Below, in pieces: positions 1 through 8,342 of a DNA stretch of 64,000 nt. Below the pieces are notes generated by a model. The model saw only the letters and a list, made by a program, of their open reading frames with translations. It had not been told where the DNA came from and did no database searches. This DNA is from Paracoccaceae bacterium (GTDB lineage Bacteria; Pseudomonadota; Alphaproteobacteria; Rhodobacterales; Rhodobacteraceae), in the NCBI GenBank assembly GCA_018607905.1, contig JABBAP010000004.1:1-64000 (forward strand), given 5' to 3'. Within the stretch, counting starts at the first letter, position 1, and every line of letters starts with the position of its first letter. Both the position numbers and the translations under genes were made by a program.

Positions 1-1
1 T

Positions 2-145
2 GCGAAAATTGTGAAATCCGAAAGCAAAGGCAAGACGTTTTGGCGTGTCATAGCAGGCCCAGCCACAAGCGCTACCGATCAACGTCAATTGTTAGGCATG
101 GTCAAAGGGCAAGGCTTCGCCGATGCCTATTTAGTAAAGGGCTAA
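2..145 (+). CDS. SPOR-domain protein, C-terminal end (partial)
   Basis: The frame beginning at base 2 is open to a TAA and encodes about 47 residues that read like the last half of a SPOR domain: FWRVIAGPATSATDQRQLL followed by a GFADAYLV ending. SPOR domains bind denuded septal peptidoglycan, and a SPOR protein just upstream of a dacA-type carboxypeptidase is common in Rhodobacterales. The 5' part lies outside the window, so the full architecture is unknown; an RlpA-like lytic transglycosylase or a plain SPOR anchor would both fit. The family call rests on a short fragment. Confidence 0.6.
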   Translation, partial: AKIVKSESKGKTFWRVIAGPATSATDQRQLLGMVKGQGFADAYLVKG

Positions 146-247
146 CCCCTTCCCTTGCGCCCCCCGCTTAGCTAAGATCAAAGCTAAGTTGAACGGGGTT
201 TCATGAGCATCTGCGCATATAGCCCCTCCCCCCATTCGGAGTGCCAA

Positions 248-1375
248 ATGCGGCTTGCTAAAATTCTATCTGCCATCGTGGTATCGCTTTGCTTTTCCTT
301 GCCTGTTTTTGCGTTTGACACGATTGCATCGTCTGCATTGGTTCTCGATCAATCCAGCGGCACAGTTTTGCTCGCAAAGAACGATGATCGACCTGTACCG
401 CCAGCATCCATGTCAAAATTAATGACATTGAATATGTTGTTCGAGGCGCTTCAAGACGGGCGAATTAACCTTGATACGAAATTTACCGTATCAAAAAAAG
501 CCTCTGAAAAAGGCGGCTCAAAAATGTTCGTCAAACAAGGCGAGCGTGTCAGCGTCGAAAATTTGATCCGTGGAATAATTGTTCATTCAGGTAATGACGC
601 CTGTATAGTTGTCGCAGAAAATCTTGCGGGGTCCGAAGCAGATTTCGCACGAATAATGACAGCACGCGCCCGAAAACTCGACATGAACGAAAGCACGTTT
701 GCGAATGCGACTGGATGGCCAGATCCCAACCACCGGATGAGCGCGCGTGATTTAGTAGCGCTTGCCAATCGGCTAATGACGCAATTTCCCGAATATTATG
801 GATACTTCCAAGAACGCAATTTTACTTGGGCAAAAATCACGCAAAACAACCGCAATCAGTTGCTCGGGCTCGGGATTGGCGCAGATGGTTTAAAAACAGG
901 CCACACGTCCGAAGCTGGTTACGGCCTTGTGGGCACAGCACGCCAAGGCGATCGTCGTGTTATCCTCATGATCAACGGGCTCCAAAGTTCATCTGAGCGC
1001 ACCGCAGAGGCGGAACGCCTTATGAATTGGGCTTTCCGTCAATTCGCACAGGAGACCTTAATCAAAGCGGGAAAGAACGTCGCCCAGGCAAACGTTTGGC
1101 TGGGCAAAACGAAGACTGTGGCGTTGGAGGTTGCCGATGATATTTCGGCGCTCGTGCCTTACTCTGCGCGCGATGATATCAAAATGACTGTAACCTATGA
1201 TGGCCCGATCCAAGCACCCATTACCAAAGGCGCTGAATTGGGTGTCCTGAACATTGATATTCCAGGGCTTCCGTCGCAAAACTATCCTGTTTTTGCAGCT
1301 GCAGACGTTGGAGCTGGTGGTATTTTGAAACGCATGCGCGTTTCGGCTAACAAACTCATGAAGGCCGTTAATTAA
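248..1375 (+). CDS. dacA: D-alanyl-D-alanine carboxypeptidase (PBP5/6 family)
   Basis: Low-molecular-mass penicillin-binding protein that removes the terminal D-Ala from peptidoglycan stem peptides in the periplasm. From the chosen start it is 375 residues with a Sec signal peptide (MRLAKIL, a hydrophobic stretch, then VFA). The three serine-acylase motifs are visible: SMSK near residues 54-57, SGN near 114-116 and KTG near 216-218. A C-terminal PBP5-type beta domain follows. The ORF track starts at 203, but ATG 248 has a GGAG six bases upstream and puts the signal peptide at the N-terminus. The stop at 1373-1375 abuts the tmk GTG, so the genes are probably co-transcribed. A short AGCTAAG direct repeat lies upstream (170-188). 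Confidence 0.93.
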   Translation: MRLAKILSAIVVSLCFSLPVFAFDTIASSALVLDQSSGTVLLAKNDDRPVPPASMSKLMTLNMLFEALQDGRINLDTKFTVSKKASEKGGSKMFVKQGERVSVENLIRGIIVHSGNDACIVVAENLAGSEADFARIMTARARKLDMNESTFANATGWPDPNHRMSARDLVALANRLMTQFPEYYGYFQERNFTWAKITQNNRNQLLGLGIGADGLKTGHTSEAGYGLVGTARQGDRRVILMINGLQSSSERTAEAERLMNWAFRQFAQETLIKAGKNVAQANVWLGKTKTVALEVADDISALVPYSARDDIKMTVTYDGPIQAPITKGAELGVLNIDIPGLPSQNYPVFAAADVGAGGILKRMRVSANKLMKAVN

Positions 1376-1999
1376 GTGTCCAAAGGTCTGTTTATTACGT
1401 TCGAGGGCATTGACGGCTCTGGTAAATCTACGCAAGCGCGATTGCTGGCCACGCTTATGCGCGACTATGGCAATGACGTGAGACACACACGTGAACCAGG
1501 TGGCAGCGCAGGTGCTGAGGATATTCGCCGCCTATTGGTCGAAGGTGATCCTGCCCGTTGGTCCCCTGAAACGGAAATCTTGTTATTTACTGCTGCGCGT
1601 CGCGATCATCTTGAACGTACAATTTTACCTGCGCTTGAGGCGGGCCAAATTGTCGTTTCCGACCGTTTCGCCGATAGCACACGAGTCTATCAAGGTGTCG
1701 CACGGGCAGATTTGCGCAAAACGGTGGACACTTTGCACGAATTGATGATCGGGAGAGAGCCCGACCTCACTTTTATCATCGACATGGACCCCGAAGTTGC
1801 CTTGCAGCGCGGACTTGCGCGAAATTCAGGCGAGGATCGTTTTGAGGACATGGGCCTGCAATTTCAAAAAGACCTCCGCGCAGGTTTCTTAGGGCTCGCA
1901 GCGCAGTTCCCCGAACGCTGCATGCTGATCAACGGGAATCAATCGCCTGCAAACGTGTCAGGTGAAATTCAAGCGGTGATCGAAACATGGCAAGCCTAA
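1376..1999 (+). CDS. tmk: Thymidylate kinase
   Basis: Phosphorylates dTMP to dTDP in cytosolic dTTP synthesis. The 207-residue protein has the family's usual length. It has the P-loop GIDGSGKST at residues 11-19, the nucleotide-monophosphate-binding SDRFADST (DR motif) near residue 95 and a LID-type segment with several arginines (RGLARNSGEDRFE). The start is GTG, directly after the dacA TAA with no spacer. The 3' end overlaps holB by 13 bases, indicating translational coupling. The tmk-holB pairing couples a dTTP-synthesis enzyme with a replication clamp-loader subunit and is widespread in bacteria. Confidence 0.95.
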   Translation: MSKGLFITFEGIDGSGKSTQARLLATLMRDYGNDVRHTREPGGSAGAEDIRRLLVEGDPARWSPETEILLFTAARRDHLERTILPALEAGQIVVSDRFADSTRVYQGVARADLRKTVDTLHELMIGREPDLTFIIDMDPEVALQRGLARNSGEDRFEDMGLQFQKDLRAGFLGLAAQFPERCMLINGNQSPANVSGEIQAVIETWQA

Positions 2000-3120
2000 C
2001 CATCGAGGACATTCCACAACCAGATTGCGCGCCAGATGCGCCCCATCCGCGCGAAACCGTTCGATTGTTGGGGCAAGAAGCTGCCGAAGCTTCCTTTTTA
2101 GATGCATTTACCAGTGCGCGCATGCACCATGCTTGGCTTATCACTGGGCCACGCGGTGTTGGTAAAGCCACACTCGCTTGGCGCATTGCCAAATTCCTTT
2201 TGTCCCAACCCCAAGACGATGGGCCCCAAGACAGCATGTTTGGTGCTCCACCCGTGCCAACCACATTGGACGCTGACGAAAATCATCCTGCCGTGCGGCG
2301 GTCCCAATCCCTTGGCGAGCCACGTCTGTTCCTGTGTCGCCGTCCATGGGACGACAAAGCCAAGCGATTGAAAAAAGACATTACAGTCGATGAAGTTCGC
2401 AAACTGAAATCATTCTTTGCCTTATCTGCGGCCGATGGCGGCTGGCGCGTTGCGATCGTCGATGACATGGATCAGATGAACACATCTGCGGCAAATGCAT
2501 TATTAAAGGTTCTCGAAGAACCGCCAGAAAAAACGATCCTTTTGTTGATCAGCCACCAACCTGCCCGCCTGCTTCCAACTATTCGATCCCGTTGTCGTAA
2601 TCTAAAATGCGTCAGCTTATCGCCTGAATTGCAAGCAGCGGCACTACAACAAGCGGGATATGAAAACACTGGCGATGCGGCCACCACTGAGTTATCTGGC
2701 GGCTCTGTCGGTGCAGCCTTGCGATTGGCACAGGCCGATGGAGCATCGCGCTACGCTGCCCTTGTTGCGCTAGCCTCCACTGCACCCGGGCTTGATCGAT
2801 CAGCGGCCTCTTCCATTGCAGAGAAATGTGTCGGCGCTGCAAATGCCGAAACCTACGACATCACCGTTAACCTCATTGATCTGCTACTAAACCGCCTCGC
2901 ACGATTTGGTGCCTTGCAGCCAGGCAACTGGTCAGAGGCCGCGCCGAATGAGGCTCAAACTCTCGCGAAGCTGGCACCCCACGCCCATGCCGCCCGAAAA
3001 TGGGCGGATTTGGCGCAAGAACTGTCCGCCCGTGTTGGCCATGCCCGTGCGGTTAACCTTGACCCATCGGGCGTGATCCTTGATATGTTGCTCAAACTCG
3101 ATGACGCCGCGCGGCCTTGA
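1987..3120 (+). CDS. holB: DNA polymerase III subunit delta' (clamp loader)
   Basis: Clamp-loader delta' subunit of the replicative polymerase. The 377-residue protein has an AAA+ fold with an intact-looking Walker A, GPRGVGKAT (residues 54-62), followed by a Walker B-like region (VAIVDDMDQMN) and sensor segment (NALLKVLEEPPEKT). The SRC motif appears as RSRCRNLKC, placing the arginine that stimulates the neighbouring ATPase subunit. The zinc-binding module of the E. coli protein is not evident. It overlaps tmk by 13 bases and is followed by tatD after about 29 bases. Confidence 0.92.
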   Translation: MASLTIEDIPQPDCAPDAPHPRETVRLLGQEAAEASFLDAFTSARMHHAWLITGPRGVGKATLAWRIAKFLLSQPQDDGPQDSMFGAPPVPTTLDADENHPAVRRSQSLGEPRLFLCRRPWDDKAKRLKKDITVDEVRKLKSFFALSAADGGWRVAIVDDMDQMNTSAANALLKVLEEPPEKTILLLISHQPARLLPTIRSRCRNLKCVSLSPELQAAALQQAGYENTGDAATTELSGGSVGAALRLAQADGASRYAALVALASTAPGLDRSAASSIAEKCVGAANAETYDITVNLIDLLLNRLARFGALQPGNWSEAAPNEAQTLAKLAPHAHAARKWADLAQELSARVGHARAVNLDPSGVILDMLLKLDDAARP

Positions 3121-3149
3121 TCTGCGCCCTCGGCAAAGATTGCAAAAAC

Positions 3150-3950
3150 ATGACACCAGAACTCGTAGACAGCCATTGCCACCTCGATTTTCCCGACTTT
3201 GAAGGCGAAATCGACGATATCGTAGCACGTGCCGCCGCTGTGGGGGTCAAACGCATGGTCACAATCTGCACACGGCTCAAGAACGAACCGATCGTGCGCG
3301 CAATCGCAGAAGCACACCCACCTGTTTTCTACGCTGCTGGTACCCACCCGATGAGTGTGGCAGAAGAGCCATTGGCAACAGTAGACGAGTTAATCGTTCT
3401 AACTCAACATCCCAAAATGGTGGGTATTGGCGAAACGGGCCTCGATTATCATTACACATCAGAAAGCGCGCAAATCCAGAAAGACAGCCTGCGTGTCCAC
3501 ATTAACGCTGCCCGCCAAACGGGGTTACCGTTGATTATTCACGCCCGCACTGCCGACGATGACATGGCGCGTATCTTAGCCGAAGAACACAAAAATGGCG
3601 CGTATTCCTGTGTCATGCACTGCTATTGCTCCGGCCCCGAACTTGCAAAAGCCTCGCTTGATCTTGGTTTTTATCTGTCGATGTCAGGCATAGCGACCTT
3701 CAAAAACAGCCAAGAAGTACGCGATATTTTTACCGCAGCGCCCGTAGATCGCGTGTTGGTCGAGACAGATGCGCCCTACCTAGCGCCAACACCCTATCGC
3801 GGTAAACGGAACGAGCCAGCCTATACTGCCAACACAGCGAAAGTGGGCGCAGAGGTGTTCAAAATGGATTACGTAGATTTTGCTGCACAAACCACTGCCA
3901 ACTTTGATCGCCTGTTTTCAAAAGCTGCACATTTCAAGGCACCGTCATAA
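3150..3950 (+). CDS. TatD-family metal-dependent deoxyribonuclease
   Basis: TatD-type TIM-barrel hydrolase of 266 residues, of the YcfH/TatD group that follows holB in many genomes; the family has 3'-5' DNase activity. Metal ligands visible are HxH at residues 9-11 (DSHCHLDF), the glutamate in GETGLDYH, a histidine in IIHART, a histidine in MHCYCS and the late aspartate in VETDAPYLAP. The ORF track opens at a TTG at 3117, but ATG 3150 puts the DSHCHLD motif at the usual distance from the N-terminus; its ribosome-binding site is weak. The stop overlaps the next ATG in a TAATG junction. Confidence 0.9.
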   Translation: MTPELVDSHCHLDFPDFEGEIDDIVARAAAVGVKRMVTICTRLKNEPIVRAIAEAHPPVFYAAGTHPMSVAEEPLATVDELIVLTQHPKMVGIGETGLDYHYTSESAQIQKDSLRVHINAARQTGLPLIIHARTADDDMARILAEEHKNGAYSCVMHCYCSGPELAKASLDLGFYLSMSGIATFKNSQEVRDIFTAAPVDRVLVETDAPYLAPTPYRGKRNEPAYTANTAKVGAEVFKMDYVDFAAQTTANFDRLFSKAAHFKAPS

Positions 3951-4747
3951 TGGCAGAATACATCTTCACCATTCTTGGCTGTGGCTCATCAGGCGGCGTC
4001 CCGCGTTTGGGCGGCAATTGGGGCGATTGCGACCCAAACGAACCAAAGAACCGTCGTCAAAGATGCTCCCTGTTGGTTGAGCGTGTCACATCAAATGGCA
4101 AAACGTCCGTACTCATCGACACATCACCTGATCTGCGCAATCAACTTTTGAATGCCGAAGTCGGCTCACTTGATGGCGTTGTCTACACACATGATCACGC
4201 AGACCACACGCATGGCATCGACGACCTGCGCATGATCGTGTTCAACATGCGCAAGCGCCTGCCAATTTGGGCGGATGCAACAACACAAATCACCCTTCGC
4301 CAACGCTTTGGTTACACGTTCGAACAGGTTCCGGGAACACTCTACAAACCCATCTTAGAGATGAACGATATGACCGGCCAAGTTTCTATCACAGGCGACG
4401 GAGGCACGGTTACACTTACTCCGTTTCTTGTGGATCACGGTCCGATTCAAGCCAACGGATTTCGGATCGGAAACTTGGCCTACCTTCCCGATGTGTCCGC
4501 GATGAACGACATCGCATGGGAGCAGGTCGAAAACCTCGATATGTGGATCGTTGATGCCCTGCGCCGCGAACCTCATCCAACCCATTCTCATCTGGATCAA
4601 ACGCTCGATTGGATCAAACGCGCGGCGCCAAGAAACGCGATTCTGACGAACATGCACAACGATTTGGACTACCAAACCGTGTGTGACGAAACACCAGATC
4701 ACATCACCGCTGCTTTTGATGGGATGCAAATCGGGATGCCTGCGTGA
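3950..4747 (+). CDS. MBL-fold metallo-hydrolase, PhnP-like
   Basis: Metallo-beta-lactamase-fold hydrolase of 265 residues. The zinc-ligand motif HDHADHTHGID sits at residues 81-91, and further histidines lie in LVDHGPI and HPTHSHLD. The N-terminus (LGCGSSGGVPRLGGNWG) and RRQRCSLLVE match the COG1235/PhnP-type phosphodiesterases, whose substrates include cyclic phosphates. No phn genes lie nearby, so a role in phosphonate catabolism is not supported; the recurrent tatD-MBL pairing suggests nucleic-acid or nucleotide housekeeping, which is inference. It starts in a TAATG overlap with tatD and ends in a GTGA overlap with the transporter gene. Confidence 0.88.
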   Translation: MAEYIFTILGCGSSGGVPRLGGNWGDCDPNEPKNRRQRCSLLVERVTSNGKTSVLIDTSPDLRNQLLNAEVGSLDGVVYTHDHADHTHGIDDLRMIVFNMRKRLPIWADATTQITLRQRFGYTFEQVPGTLYKPILEMNDMTGQVSITGDGGTVTLTPFLVDHGPIQANGFRIGNLAYLPDVSAMNDIAWEQVENLDMWIVDALRREPHPTHSHLDQTLDWIKRAAPRNAILTNMHNDLDYQTVCDETPDHITAAFDGMQIGMPA

Positions 4748-5682
4748 TTGAGATCTTCTCAGTTGTTTTACCCGTCTTCCTTGTGGTGGGCGCAGGATAC
4801 GGTGCAGTCTATTTCAACTTGTTTCGCGACGAATACGCCGATGCCTTGATGAAGTTCACACAGAACTTTGCCATTCCCTGCCTGTTGTTTGGCGCAATCG
4901 CCCGTCTGGATCTTGCGACAGTCTTCAAACCTGAATTGCTCGGTTCTTTCTACACAGGCTCCGCGCTGTGCTTTCTTCTCTGCACACTTGGCGCAAAATA
5001 CATCTTTAAACGCCGCGCTGGCGAAGCAGTCGCCGTCGGGTTCTGCGCGCTTTTTGCAAACTCTGTTCTCCTCGGTTTTCCAATCATTGAACGTGCCTTT
5101 GGAACCGAAGCACTCGGCCCAATCACCGCAATCGTCGCAATCCACGCGCCGTTTTGTTACCTGCTTGGAATAACCACAATGGAGTTCGCGCGCGCGGATG
5201 GCCGTGCCTTGCCAGAAACTGCGAAAGTCGTGGCAAAGGCAATGTTCTCTAACGCGCTGATGATTGGGTTGTTACTTGGCTTTATCGTGAATCTTACCGG
5301 CCTATCCCTGCCCGAAGGCCTATGGGCCGCAACCGATATGATGGCCCGCGCAGCCCTGCCCGCCGCCCTGTTCGGGCTTGGCGCAGTTTTGGTGCGCTAC
5401 GGAGTTGCGCCTAACATCGGTGAAACAACAATGATTCTTGTGCTTCGGCTTGTCATTCACCCCAGTATCGCGCTTTTCATGGCCACACAAGTTTTCGCGC
5501 TCTCTACCGAGGTAACACGCGTCGTTGTCCTAACCGCCGCGATGTCGCCAGGCATCAACACCTATGTCTTTGCCAACATGTATGATCGCGCCAAAGCGAC
5601 AGCCGCCAGCGGCGTGCTATTGGGAACAATTGGTGCCGTTTTCAGCGTAACCGTTTGGTTGATTATCCTACGCGCCCTCTGA
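4744..5682 (+). CDS. AEC family transporter (auxin efflux carrier-like)
   Basis: Inner-membrane carrier of 312 residues with about ten hydrophobic segments in the two five-helix bundles typical of the AEC family, which exports organic acids or auxin-like anions. It starts at GTG 4744 inside the preceding stop (GTGA overlap), so it is translationally coupled to the MBL gene. Conserved features include a FAIPCLLFGAIAR stretch near residue 45 and MSPGINTYVFANMY near residue 265, resembling the helix-breaking Asn/Pro region of the fold. The substrate cannot be read from sequence. It is the last gene of the run and is followed by a terminator. Confidence 0.87.
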   Translation: MIEIFSVVLPVFLVVGAGYGAVYFNLFRDEYADALMKFTQNFAIPCLLFGAIARLDLATVFKPELLGSFYTGSALCFLLCTLGAKYIFKRRAGEAVAVGFCALFANSVLLGFPIIERAFGTEALGPITAIVAIHAPFCYLLGITTMEFARADGRALPETAKVVAKAMFSNALMIGLLLGFIVNLTGLSLPEGLWAATDMMARAALPAALFGLGAVLVRYGVAPNIGETTMILVLRLVIHPSIALFMATQVFALSTEVTRVVVLTAAMSPGINTYVFANMYDRAKATAASGVLLGTIGAVFSVTVWLIILRAL

Positions 5683-5686
5683 AACG

Positions 5687-5717
5687 AAAACGAGGCAGCC
5701 AAAGCCACCTCGTTTTT
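5687..5717. terminator. Bidirectional intrinsic terminator between convergent genes
   Basis: AAAACGAGG (5687-5695) pairs with CCTCGTTTT (5708-5716) around a 12-base loop. The A-rich and T-rich flanks make it work on both strands. It separates the AEC transporter gene from the end of the ABC permease operon. Confidence 0.85.
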
Positions 5718-5738
5718 AAATTCAATGGCGTTTTTAAC

Positions 5739-7013
5739 CTACGCTGGTGATAGCCCACGCATCCGTTCCGAACGTCGACGCAGCATTTCAACAACTGTCA
5801 AAAGACAAATCGAGATGATCACAAGTATCGTCGCCACCGCCAAGATTGTTGGGCTGATCTGCTCACGAATACCCGAGAACATCTGACGCGGGATTGTACG
5901 TTGCGAAACATCAGCGAGTTGTAGTGTCAAAACCACCTCATCAAAGGATGTGATGAAGGCGAACAAGGCACCAGAAATCACACCGGGCAAGATCAACGGC
6001 ATTTGCACCTTAAAGAAGGTCCGTATCGGGCTTGCGCCCATATTTGCCGCAGCCCGTGTAAGGCTATTGTCAAACCCAACCAACGTCGCTGTTACTGTGA
6101 TGATGACATAAGGCGTGCCCAAAACAGCGTGACCAATGATCAAACCAAGATAGCTTTTCGCGATCCCTTTTTCGTAAAAGTACGGGATTTTGAAGTCTGA
6201 AAAGGCAAAGAACATACCAGATGCGATAATAACCAACGGTACAATCATCGGTGAGATCAGCAGCGCCATAATCGGTTTCTTGAACGGCATTTCAGAGCGT
6301 GACAAACCAATTGATGCCAACGTCCCAATGCTCGTCGCAACAATCGTCGCCATAATACCAACATAGAAGGAGTTGCGAACCGAACGAATCCACTGTGCGT
6401 TATTCCACATATCAGACCACCAACCGATGATCGCATCAGGTGCGCTCATGCCGTTGCGGAAGATATCAGCGTACCAACGAAGCGAGAACGCATCCGCATC
6501 CAGTGACAACATCCCAGCTGTGAAGGAGAAATACGGCTCTTGGTTAAACGACAGCGGAACCACCACAACGATTGGCGCAATCAAGAACAAGAAGATCAGC
6601 CCACAGAGGCTGCGGAACGTGTAAAACCACAGAACCTCGTTAGATGTCACATAAGGCGGCTGGTTCAGACGGTAATCCCCTGTCGAAAGCCAGATAGCCA
6701 TCCGTGCCAATATAAACCCAACCAATGCAATCAGCAGGCCATAAGAAAAGCTAAACACGGCCCAACCCGCAGCAAAAAACAGCAACGCACCAAATGGCCC
6801 AGCCAGAGCACGGGTTTTCAAGAATGTAATCGAAACAAACGCAAGCAATGCCGCAATGATACCGCCTGCAATCGCGTAAGGGATCATCCAAGCAAACTGC
6901 CCTTGCGCCGTCAGAAAGCCGACAACAGCGCCAAATCCGCCTGTCCAAGCAAGATTGAACCACATCGGTGGGCGTGGCGGCGTGTAGCGGAATTGTTGAG
7001 CAACTGTCGTCAT
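5739..7013 (-). CDS. Spermidine/putrescine-type ABC transporter permease (PotC-like), N-terminally extended
   Basis: Inner-membrane permease of a type I ABC importer. The C-terminal ~270 residues are a canonical binding-protein-dependent permease domain with the EAA loop: AAANMGASPIRTFFKVQMPLI. The preceding ~140 residues contain three or four additional hydrophobic segments and a STGDYRLNQPP linker, absent from E. coli PotC (about 264 residues). Total length is 424. It follows the other permease gene by 4 bases and ends at the shared terminator. Polyamine specificity is inferred from family similarity and gene order only. Confidence 0.87.
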   Translation of the reverse strand: MTTVAQQFRYTPPRPPMWFNLAWTGGFGAVVGFLTAQGQFAWMIPYAIAGGIIAALLAFVSITFLKTRALAGPFGALLFFAAGWAVFSFSYGLLIALVGFILARMAIWLSTGDYRLNQPPYVTSNEVLWFYTFRSLCGLIFLFLIAPIVVVVPLSFNQEPYFSFTAGMLSLDADAFSLRWYADIFRNGMSAPDAIIGWWSDMWNNAQWIRSVRNSFYVGIMATIVATSIGTLASIGLSRSEMPFKKPIMALLISPMIVPLVIIASGMFFAFSDFKIPYFYEKGIAKSYLGLIIGHAVLGTPYVIITVTATLVGFDNSLTRAAANMGASPIRTFFKVQMPLILPGVISGALFAFITSFDEVVLTLQLADVSQRTIPRQMFSGIREQISPTILAVATILVIISICLLTVVEMLRRRSERMRGLSPA

Positions 7014-7017
7014 CTGA

Positions 7018-8283
7018 TTATCCCAACTTCATATTATCAATGCCCACGATCCGATCGTAGAGCCAGTAGAGGAAAAGCACGATAACAAGCAGTACAGCGC
7101 CAAGTGCAGCGGCAAGCGACCAGTTCAATGAGGATCGCATGTGGAAATCAATGATGTTCGAAATCATCGTACCCGTTTGCCCCCCCACCAATGCTGGTGT
7201 GATGTAGAAAGAGATCGCGAGGATAAATACCAAGATACCGCCCGCACCAATACCTGGAATGGATTGCGGAAAATACACGCGCCAAAAGGCGGTCCATGGT
7301 GTTGCACCCATTGATTTGGCGGCACGTACATAGGTCGGCGGAATGGTTTTCATCACAGAATACAGCGGCAGCACCATGAACGGCAGCAGGATATGCGTCA
7401 TCGAAATCAGCGTACCTGTTTTGTTATAGATCAAACTGAACCTGTCATCATCCGTGGCCAATCCAAAGACCACGAACAAATCGTTTAACACACCCTGCCC
7501 CTGCAACACTGCAATCCATGCAGTTGTCCGCACCAACAAGGATGTCCAGAAGGGCAACAACACAAGAATCAACAACAAGTTCGACGTGCGAACCGACAGC
7601 GTCGAAAGCAAAAACGCGATCGGATACCCAAGGATAACGCCCATAATCGTCACGATCACCGAAATCTGCATCGTGCGCATGAACAATTGGATATTCACCC
7701 GTCTGGTTTCGTCTTTGCGTTCAATCGATCCGTCAGCTTGCACCTTCAAATCAACTGCGGACGCCAGATAGGCCCCTGTAAACGACTTTGATGCAATTTT
7801 CATGGCGTGCCATGTTTCGATTTCGCCCCACTTTGCCTTCACACCGATCAACGCTTCCTTAAAGGGTGCTTCCAATTTGGCAGCCTTACGGGCGGAGGAT
7901 GTGAAAAGGGATCGTGTTCCCGACAATTCGCGGTTCACGCGGGTGGCGACTTTACCAACAGTACGATCTTCGCGGCTTTTCACCAAATCAGCGACCAGTG
8001 CCGCGTACATTGCTTCGGTTGGCTCAGATGTTGTATCCCATGCGGCCAATTCAGGCGTCAGGTTCGGCATATATTGCTCGAACGTGTCGTTATAAACGGC
8101 ACGGCTTAGGAACAGAACAATCGGGATCAGAAAGGCCATGATGATCAGGATCAACAGCGGTGTCACCAGTCCGAATGCACGCACACGACTGCGAAACAGC
8201 GCTTGGCGAAGCTTTTTCTTAAGCGGGGTTCCATCAGCAGCGGTCAATGACCCTGCGACTTGATCAACTGAGGTGTCTGTCAT
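7018..8283 (-). CDS. Spermidine/putrescine-type ABC transporter permease (PotB-like) with a large insertion
   Basis: Second permease, 421 residues. The first transmembrane helix (residues ~40-65) is separated from the permease core by about 135 mostly hydrophilic residues, probably periplasmic, containing NLTPELAAWDTTSEPTEAMY and a Lys/Glu-rich helical part. The core from about residue 200 carries the usual six helices and the EAA loop AAKSMGATPWTAFWRVYFP. E. coli PotB lacks this insertion (about 285 residues). The start is ATG 8283. A GC-rich hairpin lies between it and the upstream binding-protein gene. Confidence 0.87.
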   Translation of the reverse strand: MTDTSVDQVAGSLTAADGTPLKKKLRQALFRSRVRAFGLVTPLLILIIMAFLIPIVLFLSRAVYNDTFEQYMPNLTPELAAWDTTSEPTEAMYAALVADLVKSREDRTVGKVATRVNRELSGTRSLFTSSARKAAKLEAPFKEALIGVKAKWGEIETWHAMKIASKSFTGAYLASAVDLKVQADGSIERKDETRRVNIQLFMRTMQISVIVTIMGVILGYPIAFLLSTLSVRTSNLLLILVLLPFWTSLLVRTTAWIAVLQGQGVLNDLFVVFGLATDDDRFSLIYNKTGTLISMTHILLPFMVLPLYSVMKTIPPTYVRAAKSMGATPWTAFWRVYFPQSIPGIGAGGILVFILAISFYITPALVGGQTGTMISNIIDFHMRSSLNWSLAAALGAVLLVIVLFLYWLYDRIVGIDNMKLG

Positions 8284-8309
8284 GGCACTTCTTAAATTCT
8301 TGAAAAGGT

Positions 8310-8334
8310 GGATGGGGCCAACACGGCCCCATCC
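8310..8334 (-). other. Intercistronic hairpin between binding-protein and permease genes
   Basis: GGATGGGGCC pairs perfectly with GGCCCCATCC around a five-base loop. On the transcribed (minus) strand the stem is followed by ACCTTTTC, a poor T tract. It therefore looks more like an mRNA-stabilising or partially terminating structure than a full terminator. Confidence 0.65.
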
Positions 8335-8342
8335 AAAGCTCT

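Noticed and set aside
6540-7085. Plus-strand 181-residue ORF across the permease gene
   Set aside because: Antisense shadow of the PotC-like gene; composition is Arg/Gln/Cys-rich without domain features, while the minus-strand frame has family motifs.
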